The notes beneath the pieces were generated by a model. That model made no database searches and was not told the DNA's origin. It saw only the letters and a list, made by a program, of their open reading frames with translations. Both the position numbers and the translations under genes were made by a program. DNA of 64,000 nucleotides from contig JAFFSR010000309.1 in assembly GCA_017163975.1 (NCBI GenBank), forward strand, positions 124,001 to 188,000, given 5' to 3'. This DNA comes from Anastatus disparis (taxonomy: Eukaryota > Arthropoda > Insecta > Hymenoptera > Eupelmidae). Position 1 is the first letter of the stretch. Each line of letters opens with the position of its first letter. Of the stretch, positions 27,021 to 37,584 are shown piece after piece.

Positions 27021-28014
27021 CGGCTGAACTGACGAATGGGACTCTTTTAAATTTTGACAAACTTGCATTTTTATTTCTAGATTTGTACCTTTCTTGCAGA
27101 GAAAAATAATTTTAATAAGTCAATCTGCAGTCAGTTCTCCCGAGCAACAGTACAAGCAAAAGAGAGAACCTCAATAAAAAACTTGTAAACTCGCGCCGAA
27201 TTCTACTACGCTATTAGTTTTTTTTCCTTGTTGCTTTTTAAATTGATTTCTTTTACAAAAAGAAAATCAAGCAACGCAAGTTCGGAATGCGCTTAAATCA
27301 ACGAGTTATTTCCTTTTTCGCTGGCTTATCTCTCAATATACGCGACGTATTGTGTTTAAAATATTTCTGCAAAATCTAATCACAAAGTGCCAATAATAAA
27401 TAAAAAAGGGGAATTTTAACAAAAAAAAAGGAACTGCGTGACTCACCTCTTTTACGATCAAATTCAATAAAACAAATGTAAATCACCAACGTTCTGTGCG
27501 TAAATAATAAACCAATCTACGGAGAAAAAGGACATTTTTTTTGAAAATTTTTCGTAATTGCGCGATTGAACTTACAGCTTACCAATCAATTTAACAATAA
27601 GAATAAGTAAACAAATTGCGCAAACAATCAAAAAATTATAATTACAGAATATTCGCTATTAATCGCACAATCGACTTGTTTTGAACTGTAAATCAAAGTT
27701 TTATAAATATAATTATAAAATATATTTTCCAAATCGTGCTAGTGAAAAATTTCAAGACAATAAATAGATTTTAATTAACTAGTTCTTGGTTATAATTTAT
27801 TTAACAACCCAACCAACTACCAGCAGGCAACCAGAGGGGAGCAACACACCACATTTCAACACTAATCAACAAAAATTTAAGTTATCTACGACCACGCAGC
27901 CAACTCATAAAAAGGTAAGTGATTCGGCTCCTCTACCCTGCATACGAGACAAGAAATATCTCACGATTGAATATAACGTCCGAGTAAACCTATTTAAGGT
28001 GACCGGACATAACA
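26889..28014 (+). mobile_element. 5' LTR of gypsy-type element, lacking its first 205 bp
   Basis: 26889-28014 matches 39315-40341 closely, ending in both copies at GACCGGACATAACA. The 3' copy lacks about 100 bp found here (about 27430-27535). This LTR has no equivalent of the first 205 bp of the 3' LTR (39110-39314). Instead it runs straight into the LINE at 26889. The first 130 bp of the shared part still translate, on the minus strand, as LINE sequence. Near its 3' end AAAAAG-GTAAGT (donor at 27915) could serve as the splice donor for a subgenomic env RNA. Confidence 0.8.
27915..27920 (+). promoter_or_regulatory. Possible splice donor for env RNA
   Basis: GTAAGT preceded by AAAAAG is a consensus donor, kept in both LTR copies. 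A matching acceptor candidate is at 37564-37580, just before env. Gypsy-type elements with env usually make env from a spliced RNA; the use of these sites here is inferred. Confidence 0.35.
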
Positions 28015-28036
28015 AATGGTGACAGCGACGGTGGGA
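28015..28036 (+). promoter_or_regulatory. Primer-binding-site region
   Basis: Immediately after the LTR end (ACATAACA) the sequence is AATGGTGACAGCGACGGTGG. TGG a few bases from the LTR is the usual start of a tRNA primer-binding site, complementary to the CCA end of a tRNA. The tRNA type could not be fixed by eye. Confidence 0.55.
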
Positions 28037-28126
28037 TATTTCTTGTCAAATAACTAATAAACACTAAAAATTTTTTTTTATTACTAACAACCTGCTTTTT
28101 TATACTAATTAATTACACTCGAAATG

Positions 28127-28625
28127 CTCTCTATCACAGGGAAATGCTAAATAATAATAGACAAAATATTTGTTTTAGATGAGCATAGAGTAAAGAGTTT
28201 TTCGATCTGTTAACTTATTTATAAGTTGATAAATCAAAAATAAAATCTAATAACGCCTTTCTTATTTGAAATACATTGTTCAAAACGTTCTCTATCGCAG
28301 GGAAACGCTAGGTAACTAGACAAAATACTTGCTTTAGATAAACGTAGAACTAATATTTTTAATTCTTAATTTGTTTATAAATTAATTATTCGAAAACCAA
28401 ATATTCGAAGCGTTCTCTATCACAGGGAAACGCAAGACAAAATACTTGTCTTAGATGAGCGCAGAACCAGTGTTTGAAGTGTTAATTTATTTATAAATCA
28501 ATAACTTGGAGAAGAATAAAAAAGAAAAAGAAAGAATACTAGATAAATTGTTCAAAACATTCTCTATCGCAGGGAAACGCTAGATAACTAGATAAAATAC
28601 TTGCTTTAGATGAGCATAGAACATT
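28127..28625 (+). repeat. Four tandem leader repeats
   Basis: CTCTATCRCAGGGAAACGCT, followed by ACAAAATACTTGCTTTAGAT and GAGCATAGAAC, occurs four times, starting near 28130, 28287, 28412 and 28560 (126-154 bp apart). They lie in the untranslated leader between the primer site and gag, where packaging or internal-initiation elements are found in retroelements. A role here is inference. Confidence 0.75.
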
Positions 28626-30078
28626 TATTTCAATTCTTATTTATCTATACATCAATTAACAAACAAACAATAAATCTAACATTAAATAAAAGTTAATACT
28701 TTACATCTTTCTGTTTCTATAACTAAAATTTTTCTAAAATAACAATCTTTACCTTACAAATAGCTAAAATAAAAACTTAGTCAATCAGCTTATCTAACGC
28801 AAGGCTTAAGATTAAACTAGCGCTTATACATTTGCTTTTAATTTTTCCTTTGCTACTTTTTCTTATGTTAATATGAAGTGAACCATTTTTCTTTCTTTGC
28901 AAATGTAATTCTGCACTAACTGAGTTGAAAATTAATGTTTTTTTTTTCTTCTTTCTTTTTTCATTTTTTTTTGTTTTTTGTTTCTCTTCTTCTTTCTTTT
29001 TTTTCCCTCTCTCTGACAGGGTTTACAGTTTGAGCCTCACGGCATAAAACTCGTAAATTATTTTTTCATGCTTAACAGCATTTAAAAATTTCTGGTGGAG
29101 AGTAAAGAAAATTTTTTTTTAATCATAACGTTTTATTTCTTGAGGGTCTTGTAGGTCTTGAGCCTCACGGTATAAGATTTGCGATTCGCCGTTTGTGCTT
29201 AACAGCACGAGGGGCTCAACCAGAAAAAAATAAAAAAGGGAAGAAACAAGTTGACCCAATATCTGAAAGTTTATTTTCAATTTTGGGCTTGTTTCTATTG
29301 AGCCTCACGGCATATAGTGCTGGTTCTCTTTTATCGCTTAACAGCGGCAAAAGACTTGGAAAGAGAAAAGAGACAATTAGGTTTCGGAGCAACTTTTCAC
29401 TAATAAACATTTTTTTTCCTCCTTCTCTCCTTTTTTCTTTTCTTCCTCTCTTCAAATAATCATTTTTTTTTCTTTTTAGTTTTGCTTTTTTCTTTTTTTT
29501 CTGCTTTCCTCCTTATTTCTCCAGTAAATGACAGATAATAAAAGAAGAGACCTTGGCCCTAAGATAAGGCAAACAGCAGATAAGCTAAGTCTGTAAGAAG
29601 AGGCCAGAGCGCGGTTGATAGGGTAGTTCAAAGAAAACGGCATTGATCTAGAGCCACAATTTCTACTACCGAGAAAGAAAATCGGCCCAAAAAGGGGTTT
29701 AGTCGTTAACCCATACATAATCAACACGCCAGCTAAATATTTAATAACTCCCCCCTGGATACGACAACCGCAAGAACAGCGCGTTGTAATCGATTTAAGT
29801 CTCGAAGAAGTACAACACGCACCAGCTCCACTATCGCCCTTGCAAGTTGACCCAGCCGGTCAACATATGCAGTCGGAAAATAATCTAATTACTATCGATT
29901 AAAAAATTTTCTTATATCGCGTTTCCTTTTCTTCTATAAGTAGGGAGTATTTTATTTAAAAATTTTTTTTCTTCTCCCTTTTCTCAAAATTAACCTAAGA
30001 AATCAATCTTTATATATATAAATAACAATTTATAATAATAATTGCACAAGCAATAGCCTAGATTTTAAATAACTTATA
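28626..30078 (+). other. Long leader of the gypsy element with three further repeats
   Basis: Non-coding between the leader repeats and gag. TGAGCCTCACGG and, 30-50 bp later, GCTTAACAGC occur three times (29031, 29159, 29299; 128 and 140 bp apart). Pyrimidine-rich tracts (28920-29010, 29400-29520) separate them from the gag region. Open frames at 29193-29727 on both strands are products of low-complexity T/C runs. Confidence 0.6.
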
Positions 30079-31444
30079 AAATAGCTACCGGAGGAATTGA
30101 CGACAAAGATTTGCCGCTCACCGAAAAGGAGTTAAGACTATACGCTAACAACTTAAAGGAACGCGAAAAAGAATTAAGGATTTAGAACAAGCGCTTGAGA
30201 ATCATGAGAAGAAAGTATTAAGTGAGGCCGAACGGTTAAAGCAGCACGCGATGGACTCGTTAAATGTAGAAAAGGAACGCGTTCAAATGCTTGAAAAGGA
30301 ACTCGAAAAAGAAAGAAAACGCCGCGAAAATCTTGCAATTACCATATCGGACACTGCCTCTAGTGTATCAAATTTTCCCTTAGCACAAACTAATAAAACA
30401 GATTTGGGATCTCAAAATAAAACGAATTTGAGATTAAAGCCAATAGACGAAACCAAGAAGTTGACAGAGGACGTGATAACTCAATTAGCAAAAATGCGTC
30501 GTGACATAGATAGAATGCGTGCAACTCGCTCAACGTCCCCCGCACCGCAAGCACAGCAAACATTACCACCAGACCCAGCATCAAGACCTAATAATAACCT
30601 TGCAGAACCACAGAATTCATCGACTGTGCCACCAAGCATTTACATAAAGGAGGCCTTAATCAGCATACCAAAATTTGACGGAACAAACTTGATATCTTTT
30701 GTCAGAGCATGCAAACGCGCAACTCAAATAGTTCCTCAGCACCTTAAGAGAGAGTTAATAAAGTTAGTGAAAAATAAACTCGAAGACAAAGCGTATATCG
30801 CATTCGAGCACAATAACTCCGAGACATTGGACGAATTATTCGATAGACTAAAATCCGTTTTTGCCCCCTTAGAAACTCTAAACAATCTAAGAGGTAAACT
30901 TGATCAAATTTATAAGGGAAAGAACGAGCCACTGCTTAATTTTATTACACAAATCGTTGACCTTGAAGAAGCTATTATCGATCGAAAACGTTTCGATATT
31001 AACAATGAATTAACTCGTGACGAACTTTCTGAAATCGAAGGAGATATAATCGGAGGATTTCGAGACGGCTTAACGCCAGAATTTAGGCAAAGGCTTAAAA
31101 ACCCAGCAAGCTTAAGTTTGAACGGAGTATTCGACGACGCAATCGCGGTAGATAAACAGATTGATAGGGACAACTTGAAGCATGGATATAAGATCAACGA
31201 AAGAAATAAAAATCTTTATGAAAGCAGAAAAGATACGAATAAAGCAACAGCTGTAAAACCGGATGTGCTACGAGCAACCACATCTAATCAGGGGAGATAC
31301 AACCAAAATAACAACCAGTCAAATGACAGAAGCAAAAGTCATAATAACAATTACCAGATAAAAGTATGTGCCTATTGCAGAAACAGAGGTCATGTAAAGG
31401 AAGAGTTCCGTAAATTAAAATATATCACAGAGAATCAACAATAA
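30079..31444 (+). pseudogene. gag: Gag of gypsy-type element
   Basis: The main open frame 30251-31444 (397 codons) continues upstream to about 30180, where a frameshift joins it to an open, Lys/Glu-rich segment from about 30079. The N-terminal part is a strong coiled-coil region (DLEQALENHEKKVLSEAERL in 30180-30240, then further heptads). The middle (about 30640-31150) resembles retroelement capsid (KFDGTNLISFVRACK, LNNLRGKLDQIYKGK). Near the C-terminus CAYCRNRGHVKEEF is a CCHC zinc knuckle with the last Cys replaced by Phe. It would form the intracellular particle that packages element RNA. It ends at TAA 31442; protease follows in another frame. Confidence 0.85.
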
Positions 31445-31539
31445 AACGAGACGAACGCTCCAGCGAAGGGCGCTCCTGTAGCGACAACCGAGAAAACGCG
31501 TCCAGTAAACGCGATTGTAACAGAACTTACATCTACACC

Positions 31540-32115
31540 GTCAACTTAGAAGAAACAACGCCAATCGTCATCGTGGAATCCCCACAATTTCTACACAATT
31601 TCGTTGAAGCTATGGTTGATTCAGGTGCGCAGCCCAATATAGCCAAAATAGGCATTTTTAACGGAGACGTAATGATTAACGAATCAAACCGACCATTGTT
31701 ATGAGGAATATTGGGAACCGATGTACCTTCGATTGGTACATGTGCCATTGACATATACAGATCCCCAACAGAGGTCATTATAGTCGCTAATGATTGTTCG
31801 ATGAAAACAGAAGCAATCATAGGTTCAAACTTCTGTGAACAGCACGGTGCAAGCCACGATTTCTATCGAAAGGCACTAATTTTCGAGGACAAAACCTTGC
31901 CTTTTGTAAATTTAAAAGACGTTAAAAGAATACCAGCTCTGGCAACTGCAACTGTACGTTTCCCGTTGAATAACCCAGAAGAAGAATATGGCTATATTAG
32001 GAAAATAAAATTTAACGAAAAAGGCATAGTGGCAGGAAACGTCAAAGCAATCAACGACGGAGGCTACGTTGACATAGAAGTATTCAATATCAATAATAAG
32101 AACAATAAGAAATAA
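31540..32115 (+). pseudogene. pol: Retropepsin-type protease (pol N-terminus)
   Basis: The active-site motif VDSGAQPN is at 31615-31638, so the catalytic Asp-Ser-Gly triad is intact. A TGA at about 31702 interrupts the domain, and the frame then continues at 31711 with GTDVPSIGTCAIDIY and IIGSNF, which fits the flap and the C-terminal I-G motif of the family. It would cleave the Gag-Pol polyprotein. It ends in an Asn/Lys-rich tract from AATAAG microrepeats (32090-32130). Confidence 0.75.
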
Positions 32116-33127
32116 TAATAATAATAAGAACCAACACAGAAATATTATCAGCATCGTAAGAAAGAAAATTTTTATAGACAAAGATAGCACTTTCTTCATG
32201 GATACAGAAGATATAAAAGAAGTTAACGTCACGAATCAAGCACCTTCTCTTGTTTCTATGCAGGCGAATGTAGATGATGCATGATCAGCCGACGAACTGA
32301 TCAACGACTTAATTACTTTCAAATATGGTAAAGAATACGATCGATTTTTTCAGAGGCGCTACTCAGACAGTAGTATTCGCTCATCTTCCGAAGAAGACCT
32401 TTAAATTCAAGAAAATATAATTCCTAAATCTAAGGTTCCTGTGCAGGTGTTACCCAATTCCGCAACGTCATGCGTTGAGTCCGAAAATGCTTCGCGTGAC
32501 ACGGTAGACGATGATGCTCCGAACTCTATAGCAAATCTAATCGAATCCCCCGGCTAAAATCTAAAACCATCGTACGCAAAGTCTGAAAACGCCCCGCGCA
32601 AAACGGCAAGCGACGATGATAATGTGCGACATAGCACCTACGCGACTTACGCAAAGCCTAAAGAAGCTGCGCGCAACACGGTAAGCACAAGGCTAACAAA
32701 AGGGGAAATTGGAATATCAGATAACAAAAGCACAGAAACCACTGAAGAAGATATAATAATTCGAGATTTCCTTCCAGGTGCAAATTTGCTGGACTATATC
32801 GAAATTAATCAGGTGAATCAACCAATAGAAACTTATGTAAATTACTCTGATATAGAACCATGCATCAACAGAACTATTTTAGACATAAATACTGTCACTG
32901 AATTCTACGTCAAGCCATATAAAAAGGATAATCGAAGTTCAAAACACAAAAATTTTGAGCGAGTATACAATGCTAACGTCAAAAACAGAACAGAATCTAT
33001 ATTAAACGGCATACCTAAAAACCATATAGCGGAAGAAAACGAAGCAAGGCTGCAGAAGCTCATTGTAAAAACTGCTGATGTTTTCCATTTGAAGAGAGAA
33101 CCCCTTTCTGCCACTAACATAATCTAA
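32116..33127 (+). pseudogene. pol: Pol linker between protease and RT, with degenerate repeats
   Basis: Open in pieces (32150-32280; 32284-32403 after a TGA; 32624-33127). The segment 32456-32690 has three degenerate repeats of a GAAAAYGC...CGCGYRAMACGGYAAGC pattern about 100 bp apart. The C-terminal end (33040-33127, TADVFHLKREPLSAT) is the usual lead-in to gypsy RT, stopped by a TAA at 33124-33127. No separate function is recognised. Confidence 0.6.
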
Positions 33128-34480
33128 CATAAAATCGAAACCTACGACAAAGAACCAGTGAACGTAAGACAGTATCCAATACCTCGAAAATTGCAAGAAG
33201 TTGTTTACGAGCAAATAAGTAAATTGTTAGAATCAGATATAGTCGAAAGAAGTGAATCGCCTTTTAACAGCCCTCTCTGAGTTGTCAAAAAGAAAGACGA
33301 TATTGAAGGCAAGCCACAGTGGAGAGTTGTAGTCGATTTCCGAAAATTAAATGAAAAGATCAAGCCATATCCACATCCAATCCCATATATTACACATTTA
33401 GTCGAGCAGCTCGGCGGGGCTTACTATTTTATCGTCGTGGATATATATTCAGGTTTCCATCAGGTGATGATAAGAGAAGAAGACCCAGAGAAAACAGCTT
33501 TTTCAACTCCTTATGGTTACTTTCACTTCAAAAGAATGCCTTTCGGAATTCGAACAGCAGCAAGTGCTTTTCTAGAATTAACCAATAAAATATTAGGGAA
33601 TAAACCCTTAGATCTAAGCTCGAAAGGAAAAGGAAAGCTAGAATATATTGATGACGTCATACTGTTTGCGGGAAATCTAAACGATCTAGACGAATTCTTT
33701 CTGGAATTTACAGAAACTTTAAGGAAATCTAACCTAAAGTTAAATCCCTTAAAATGCCAATTTTACGAAACATCAGTGACATTTCTTGGTCACGAGATTA
33801 GTCATAAAGGCATGAGACCAGACCCAAGTAAGACCCAAGCTGTCGAAAAATTCCCTCGTCCGCGAAATGTCAAGGGAATACGCCAATTTCTTGGTCTGTG
33901 CGGATATTATCGACGTTTCATCCCAAATTTTGCAACGATCGCAAAGCCGTTGACAGACTTTTTGAAGAAAGCAGTAGCTTTCAATTGGTCAGATGAACAG
34001 GAAATAGCTTTTGAGACGCTCAAAAACTGCCTAATTAATGAACCAATTTTGAAACATCCAAACTTCGAAGAGGAATTCTCTGTAACAACAGACGCCTCAG
34101 ACTACGCAGTCGGTGGTGTCCTATCTCAAAGGAAGGAAAATTCAAATTTACCTGTAGCTTACGCAAGCCGATTGCTTACAAAAACTGAGATGAATTATAG
34201 CACTATCAAAAAGGAACTACTCGCAATGCGATTTCGCGGTGACCAATTCGACTATTGTCTGATTGGACGACATTTCACCTTTATAACTGACCACCAACCT
34301 CTCGTTTGGCTGCACAAAATAAAGGACTGTACATCTAAATTAAAAAAATGAAATTTTGAATTAAGAGACAAATTTGACTTTACAATTAAATATCTTCCAG
34401 AAAAAATTAATTTCGTGGCCGACGCGCTATCACGTAACCCTCCGGATAACGAAGTGCAAAACATACGCGAATTGGAAACT
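33128..34480 (+). pseudogene. pol: Reverse transcriptase and RNase H
   Basis: RT starts with RQYPIPRKLQEVVYEQISKL (33165 onwards), then WRVVVDFRKLN, DIYSGFHQVMI, FKRMPFGI and the catalytic EYIDDVILF (YIDD at 33644-33655), FLGHEIS and IRQFLGLCGYYRRFIPNF. RNase H follows from about 34080 (TTDASDYAVGGVL, INKELLAM-like, ITDHQPLVWL), and the domain continues past a stop to VADALSRNP at 34415-34440. TGA stops occur at about 33279 (SPL-stop-VVKK) and 34349 (LKK-stop-NFELRD). In both places the family normally has Trp, so they are G-to-A changes. All RT catalytic Asp residues seen are intact. It would copy element RNA to DNA in the particle. Confidence 0.9.
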
Positions 34481-36221
34481 AAAGAGACCATGAAAATAAC
34501 GTCCGAGGAAAACCCATGTAAATCGGTCTATGAAATAAACGCTATAGAGTCAATCGCAACTGAAACACTGTTTAAAAAGAATGATTTTCTAACAGTAAGA
34601 AACAGTAAGGACAGTTTTTATTTGTGCTAAAGCAAACAGTAGATTGAATCGAATAATAAAGTAATATGTATACGATGGTTAACGCGCCGAGACGGAGACG
34701 AACATATATATTCTTTTGACTATGACGACAAGATACCCTTCGACAGCATACTAACAAGCGTAAAATTGACTAAAATCGAGCAAGACAGATATCAACTACC
34801 AGCCGACGAACTTTCACGGACGCTAGACATCCTTAAGGAATCTTTAGAAGCTACAGCAAATAAACCACCCGAAGACGCTCACGTGACTGACGATGTTATG
34901 AATGAAAATACAAATATTTCTGAGGACCATCAATCGCTTAGGGACGAATTACATTCAAATCCGTCCAGGGCGAATGGAGCTCCTCTATCTGTTGAGTATG
35001 AGATAGGTCGAGACGAATCAAATCGACCTTGACCATCACGAAATATAATCGAAACGAGAGATAACTTTCTCATGGGAAAGGACAATTTGACCTATTTCAT
35101 AACACAAAAAAATCAACCTCTCGACTCAGGAGCACTTTTTGTGCAACAAGAACAAAGACTTCCGACCCTGCAAGATATTGTCCTTGCAAGAGCAAAAGTC
35201 ATTGAAAATGACAAAAAGATTCTGATAGCTTTGCCAGTTAAAGAGAATCTGCATATACAAACAGATAGAGAAATTTTCAAGGATGCTATTTTTTCAGTGC
35301 TAGACGTATGCCAAACTAAGTCTCTGGTATTCTTGAGAATTTCAAAAACAGAACAGATAGACGATATCACGTGGAGTGAAATTGTCGATCTGTTGAAAGA
35401 TATATTTTCAGATTCTCAAACTAAGATAATAATCTGTAAAAACTTGATACAAATACCAGAAGTAGATCTGCGTGAACAAATTATACGCGAAATTCACGAG
35501 TCACCAATAAACGACCATAAAGATATAACAAAGACATATAACCGAGTTAGACAACACTATTTTTGGCCAAATATGAAAGCGGAAATCCAAAATTTTGTCA
35601 ACGCTTGTCGCACTTGTCAACTGAATAAATTAGTTAGAAATAAGGTTAGGCAGCCTATGGTATTAACAGACACCCCGGGTTCTAGCTTGGAAAAGATTTC
35701 GTAATATATCGTAGGTCCATTGGATAAGACCAGAAATAAGAACATGTACATTTTGACGATGCAATATTTGCTAACAAAATTTTGTATAGCTGTCCCTTTA
35801 GATTCAACTACGTCAATGGCAATTGTCGATGCTTTTCTGAAACGATTTGTTTTTATTCATGGGTCACCAAGGATAGTCCTGACGGATCAAGGTGCAAATT
35901 TTATCACTTCATTAATGAAGAACGTCGCAAAAATGTGTAAAATTAAAAAATTTACTACCGCCGCATTTCACCCTCAATCCAATTGATCTATTGAGCGAAT
36001 GCATCACTCGTTAAAGGAATGGTTAATGAACTATGTATCAAATATACGACAATGGGATGAATGGTGTGAATGTGCGACATTTTTCTACAATACCAGCGTT
36101 CATGAAGGGACAAAGCTCACCCTATACGAATGCGTATATGGGAAGATAGCTCGCGTTCCATCAGCGAGGGTGGTATTGGGAGAAAATACTATCAATACTT
36201 ATTATGACTATTTAACTAGAC
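34481..36221 (+). pseudogene. pol: Integrase: zinc-binding and catalytic domains
   Basis: A linker (34481-35450) leads to an HHCC zinc domain (HESPINDHKD ... NACRTC, 35492-35620). A stop at 35702 precedes the catalytic core (IVGPLDK; TDQGANF at 35880-35905; SIERMHH at 35990-36005 after a TGA at 35985). The second catalytic Asp and the Glu are present. The first is expected near the 35702 stop, where the local reading is Y-IVGPL, so it may be lost. The core continues (DEWCECATFFYNTSVHEGTK) to about 36221, where a palindromic MITE breaks the frame. The domain would insert cDNA into the host chromosome. Confidence 0.87.
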
Positions 36222-36224
36222 TAA

Positions 36225-36928
36225 CCAGGAGAGGCTATGAGCTTCGGGTCACAGATCTTGATGAAACTTTGAGATATGTTTTTAGGTACCAAAATATGAG
36301 TAAAGCTAGAGCGGTACGGTCTAACGCTTCAAAAAACTGAAATTATAGACGTTTCTAGTCTTATTTTAAGAAAAATGTAAAAAAAAGCTCCTAATTTAAG
36401 TGTGAATAATCCCGTCTAGAAATGTCTTTAATAAATCAACAGCAACTAAAATAAAAGTACAGAAAGCAAGCTTTAATTTGCCGTTTTCAGAATTAAAAAA
36501 ATAATAATTAGAACCAGGGATATGTTTGTTCAAAGTTAAGAAGCAAGAAAGTACCAAAAATCACAAAATCACTGTCCTTTAGAATTTAGATGATTTTTGG
36601 TACTTTCTTGCTTCTTAACTTTGAACAAACATATCTCTGGTTCTAATTATTATTTTTTAATTCTGAAAACATTAAATTAAAGCTTGCTTTCTGTACTTTT
36701 ATTTTAGTCGCTGTTGATTTATTAAAGACATTTCTAGACGGGATTATTCACACTTAAATTAGGAGCTTTTTTTTACATTTTTCTTAAAATAAGACTAGAA
36801 ACGTCTATAATTTCAGTTTTTTGAAGCGTTAGACCGTACCACTCTAGCTTTACTCATATTTTGGTACCTAAAATCATACCCCAAAGTTTCATCAAGATCT
36901 GTGACCCGAAGCTCATAGCCTCTCCTGG
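36225..36928. mobile_element. 704-bp palindromic MITE inserted in integrase, TAA duplication
   Basis: TAA at 36222-36224 and 36929-36931 flank perfect inverted ends CCAGGAGAGGCTATGAGC and GCTCATAGCCTCTCCTGG. The arms are almost identical inverted copies (36225-36570 and 36590-36928) around a short centre near 36575. The 3-bp TWA duplication and the CTTCGGGTCAC subterminal block tie it to 12993-13656 and suggest a PIF/Harbinger-mobilised family. On either side the integrase reading continues in compatible frames, so insertion came after the element was resident. The small arm difference implies that it is recent. Confidence 0.93.
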
Positions 36929-36931
36929 TAA

Positions 36932-37257
36932 GATCAAAATTGTTAGAAATACATGAATTAGCTGAAGAAAATCTGAATAACGCAAAAAGACGTTCTAAGG
37001 AATATTACGATAAAAAGTTAAACCCGTGTAATTTTAAAGTTAATGACCACGTAATGCTATTAATAGAACCTAAAAAAGGAAAATTTCAACCGCAATATAC
37101 CGGGCCACATAGAATTCTTGAGATATTAGAAAATGGTAGAAATATTAAAATTTCTTTTAAAAACACTACAAAAATTGTACACCCAAATAAATTGCGCTCG
37201 ACGAAACTAAGATCTGAAAGCTCGATCGATAACGATCAGAATTCTACATTTGACTAA
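36932..37257 (+). pseudogene. pol: Integrase C-terminal domain (GPY/F type)
   Basis: It resumes after the MITE with ELAEENLNNAKRRSKEYYDK and the C-terminal module VNDHVMLLIEPKKGKFQPQYTG at 37035-37105 followed by GPHRILEIL, characteristic of gypsy integrases. It ends with a TAA at 37255-37257. This is the end of pol. Confidence 0.85.
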
Positions 37258-37563
37258 AGATTTCTTAAAGTGAATACACATAACGATAATTAACGTAAAT
37301 CTGCGTATTATTTATTTTTTTTATCATCTAATTTCTCTGCTTTGTGATACGTATGCATATCCAAATTTTTCTTTTCTTTGGATGTAATAACGAATAAAGG
37401 AACTTAAGCAAGTTGGTGGATTCACTTTACCTAATCACGCATCTTTAAAATTTATCTTAATAATTGGGTACAAATGCTTATAACCTCAATTAACTGTAAC
37501 TACGCAACATAATAACCATACCTCTATCAGCATAAATTAATGAGTCTGCGAATAATCTTAAGT

Positions 37564-37580
37564 TATTTTCTTTGTTATAG
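37564..37580 (+). promoter_or_regulatory. Possible env splice acceptor
   Basis: A pyrimidine-rich stretch ending TTTGTTATAG lies five bases before an ATG (37585) that opens the env region. It would pair with the donor at 27915. 37258-37563 otherwise shows no feature. Confidence 0.35.
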
Positions 37581-37584
37581 GAGG

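Noticed and set aside
27786..28022. Open frame in the 5' LTR repeated in the 3' LTR (40113-40367)
   Set aside because: Both copies are kept because they are LTR duplicates, not because of selection; it crosses the LTR end and contains a splice-donor-like site.
29193..29727. Overlapping open frames on both strands near 29.2-29.7 kb
   Set aside because: They arise from long T/C or A/G runs in the gypsy leader and have no domain character.
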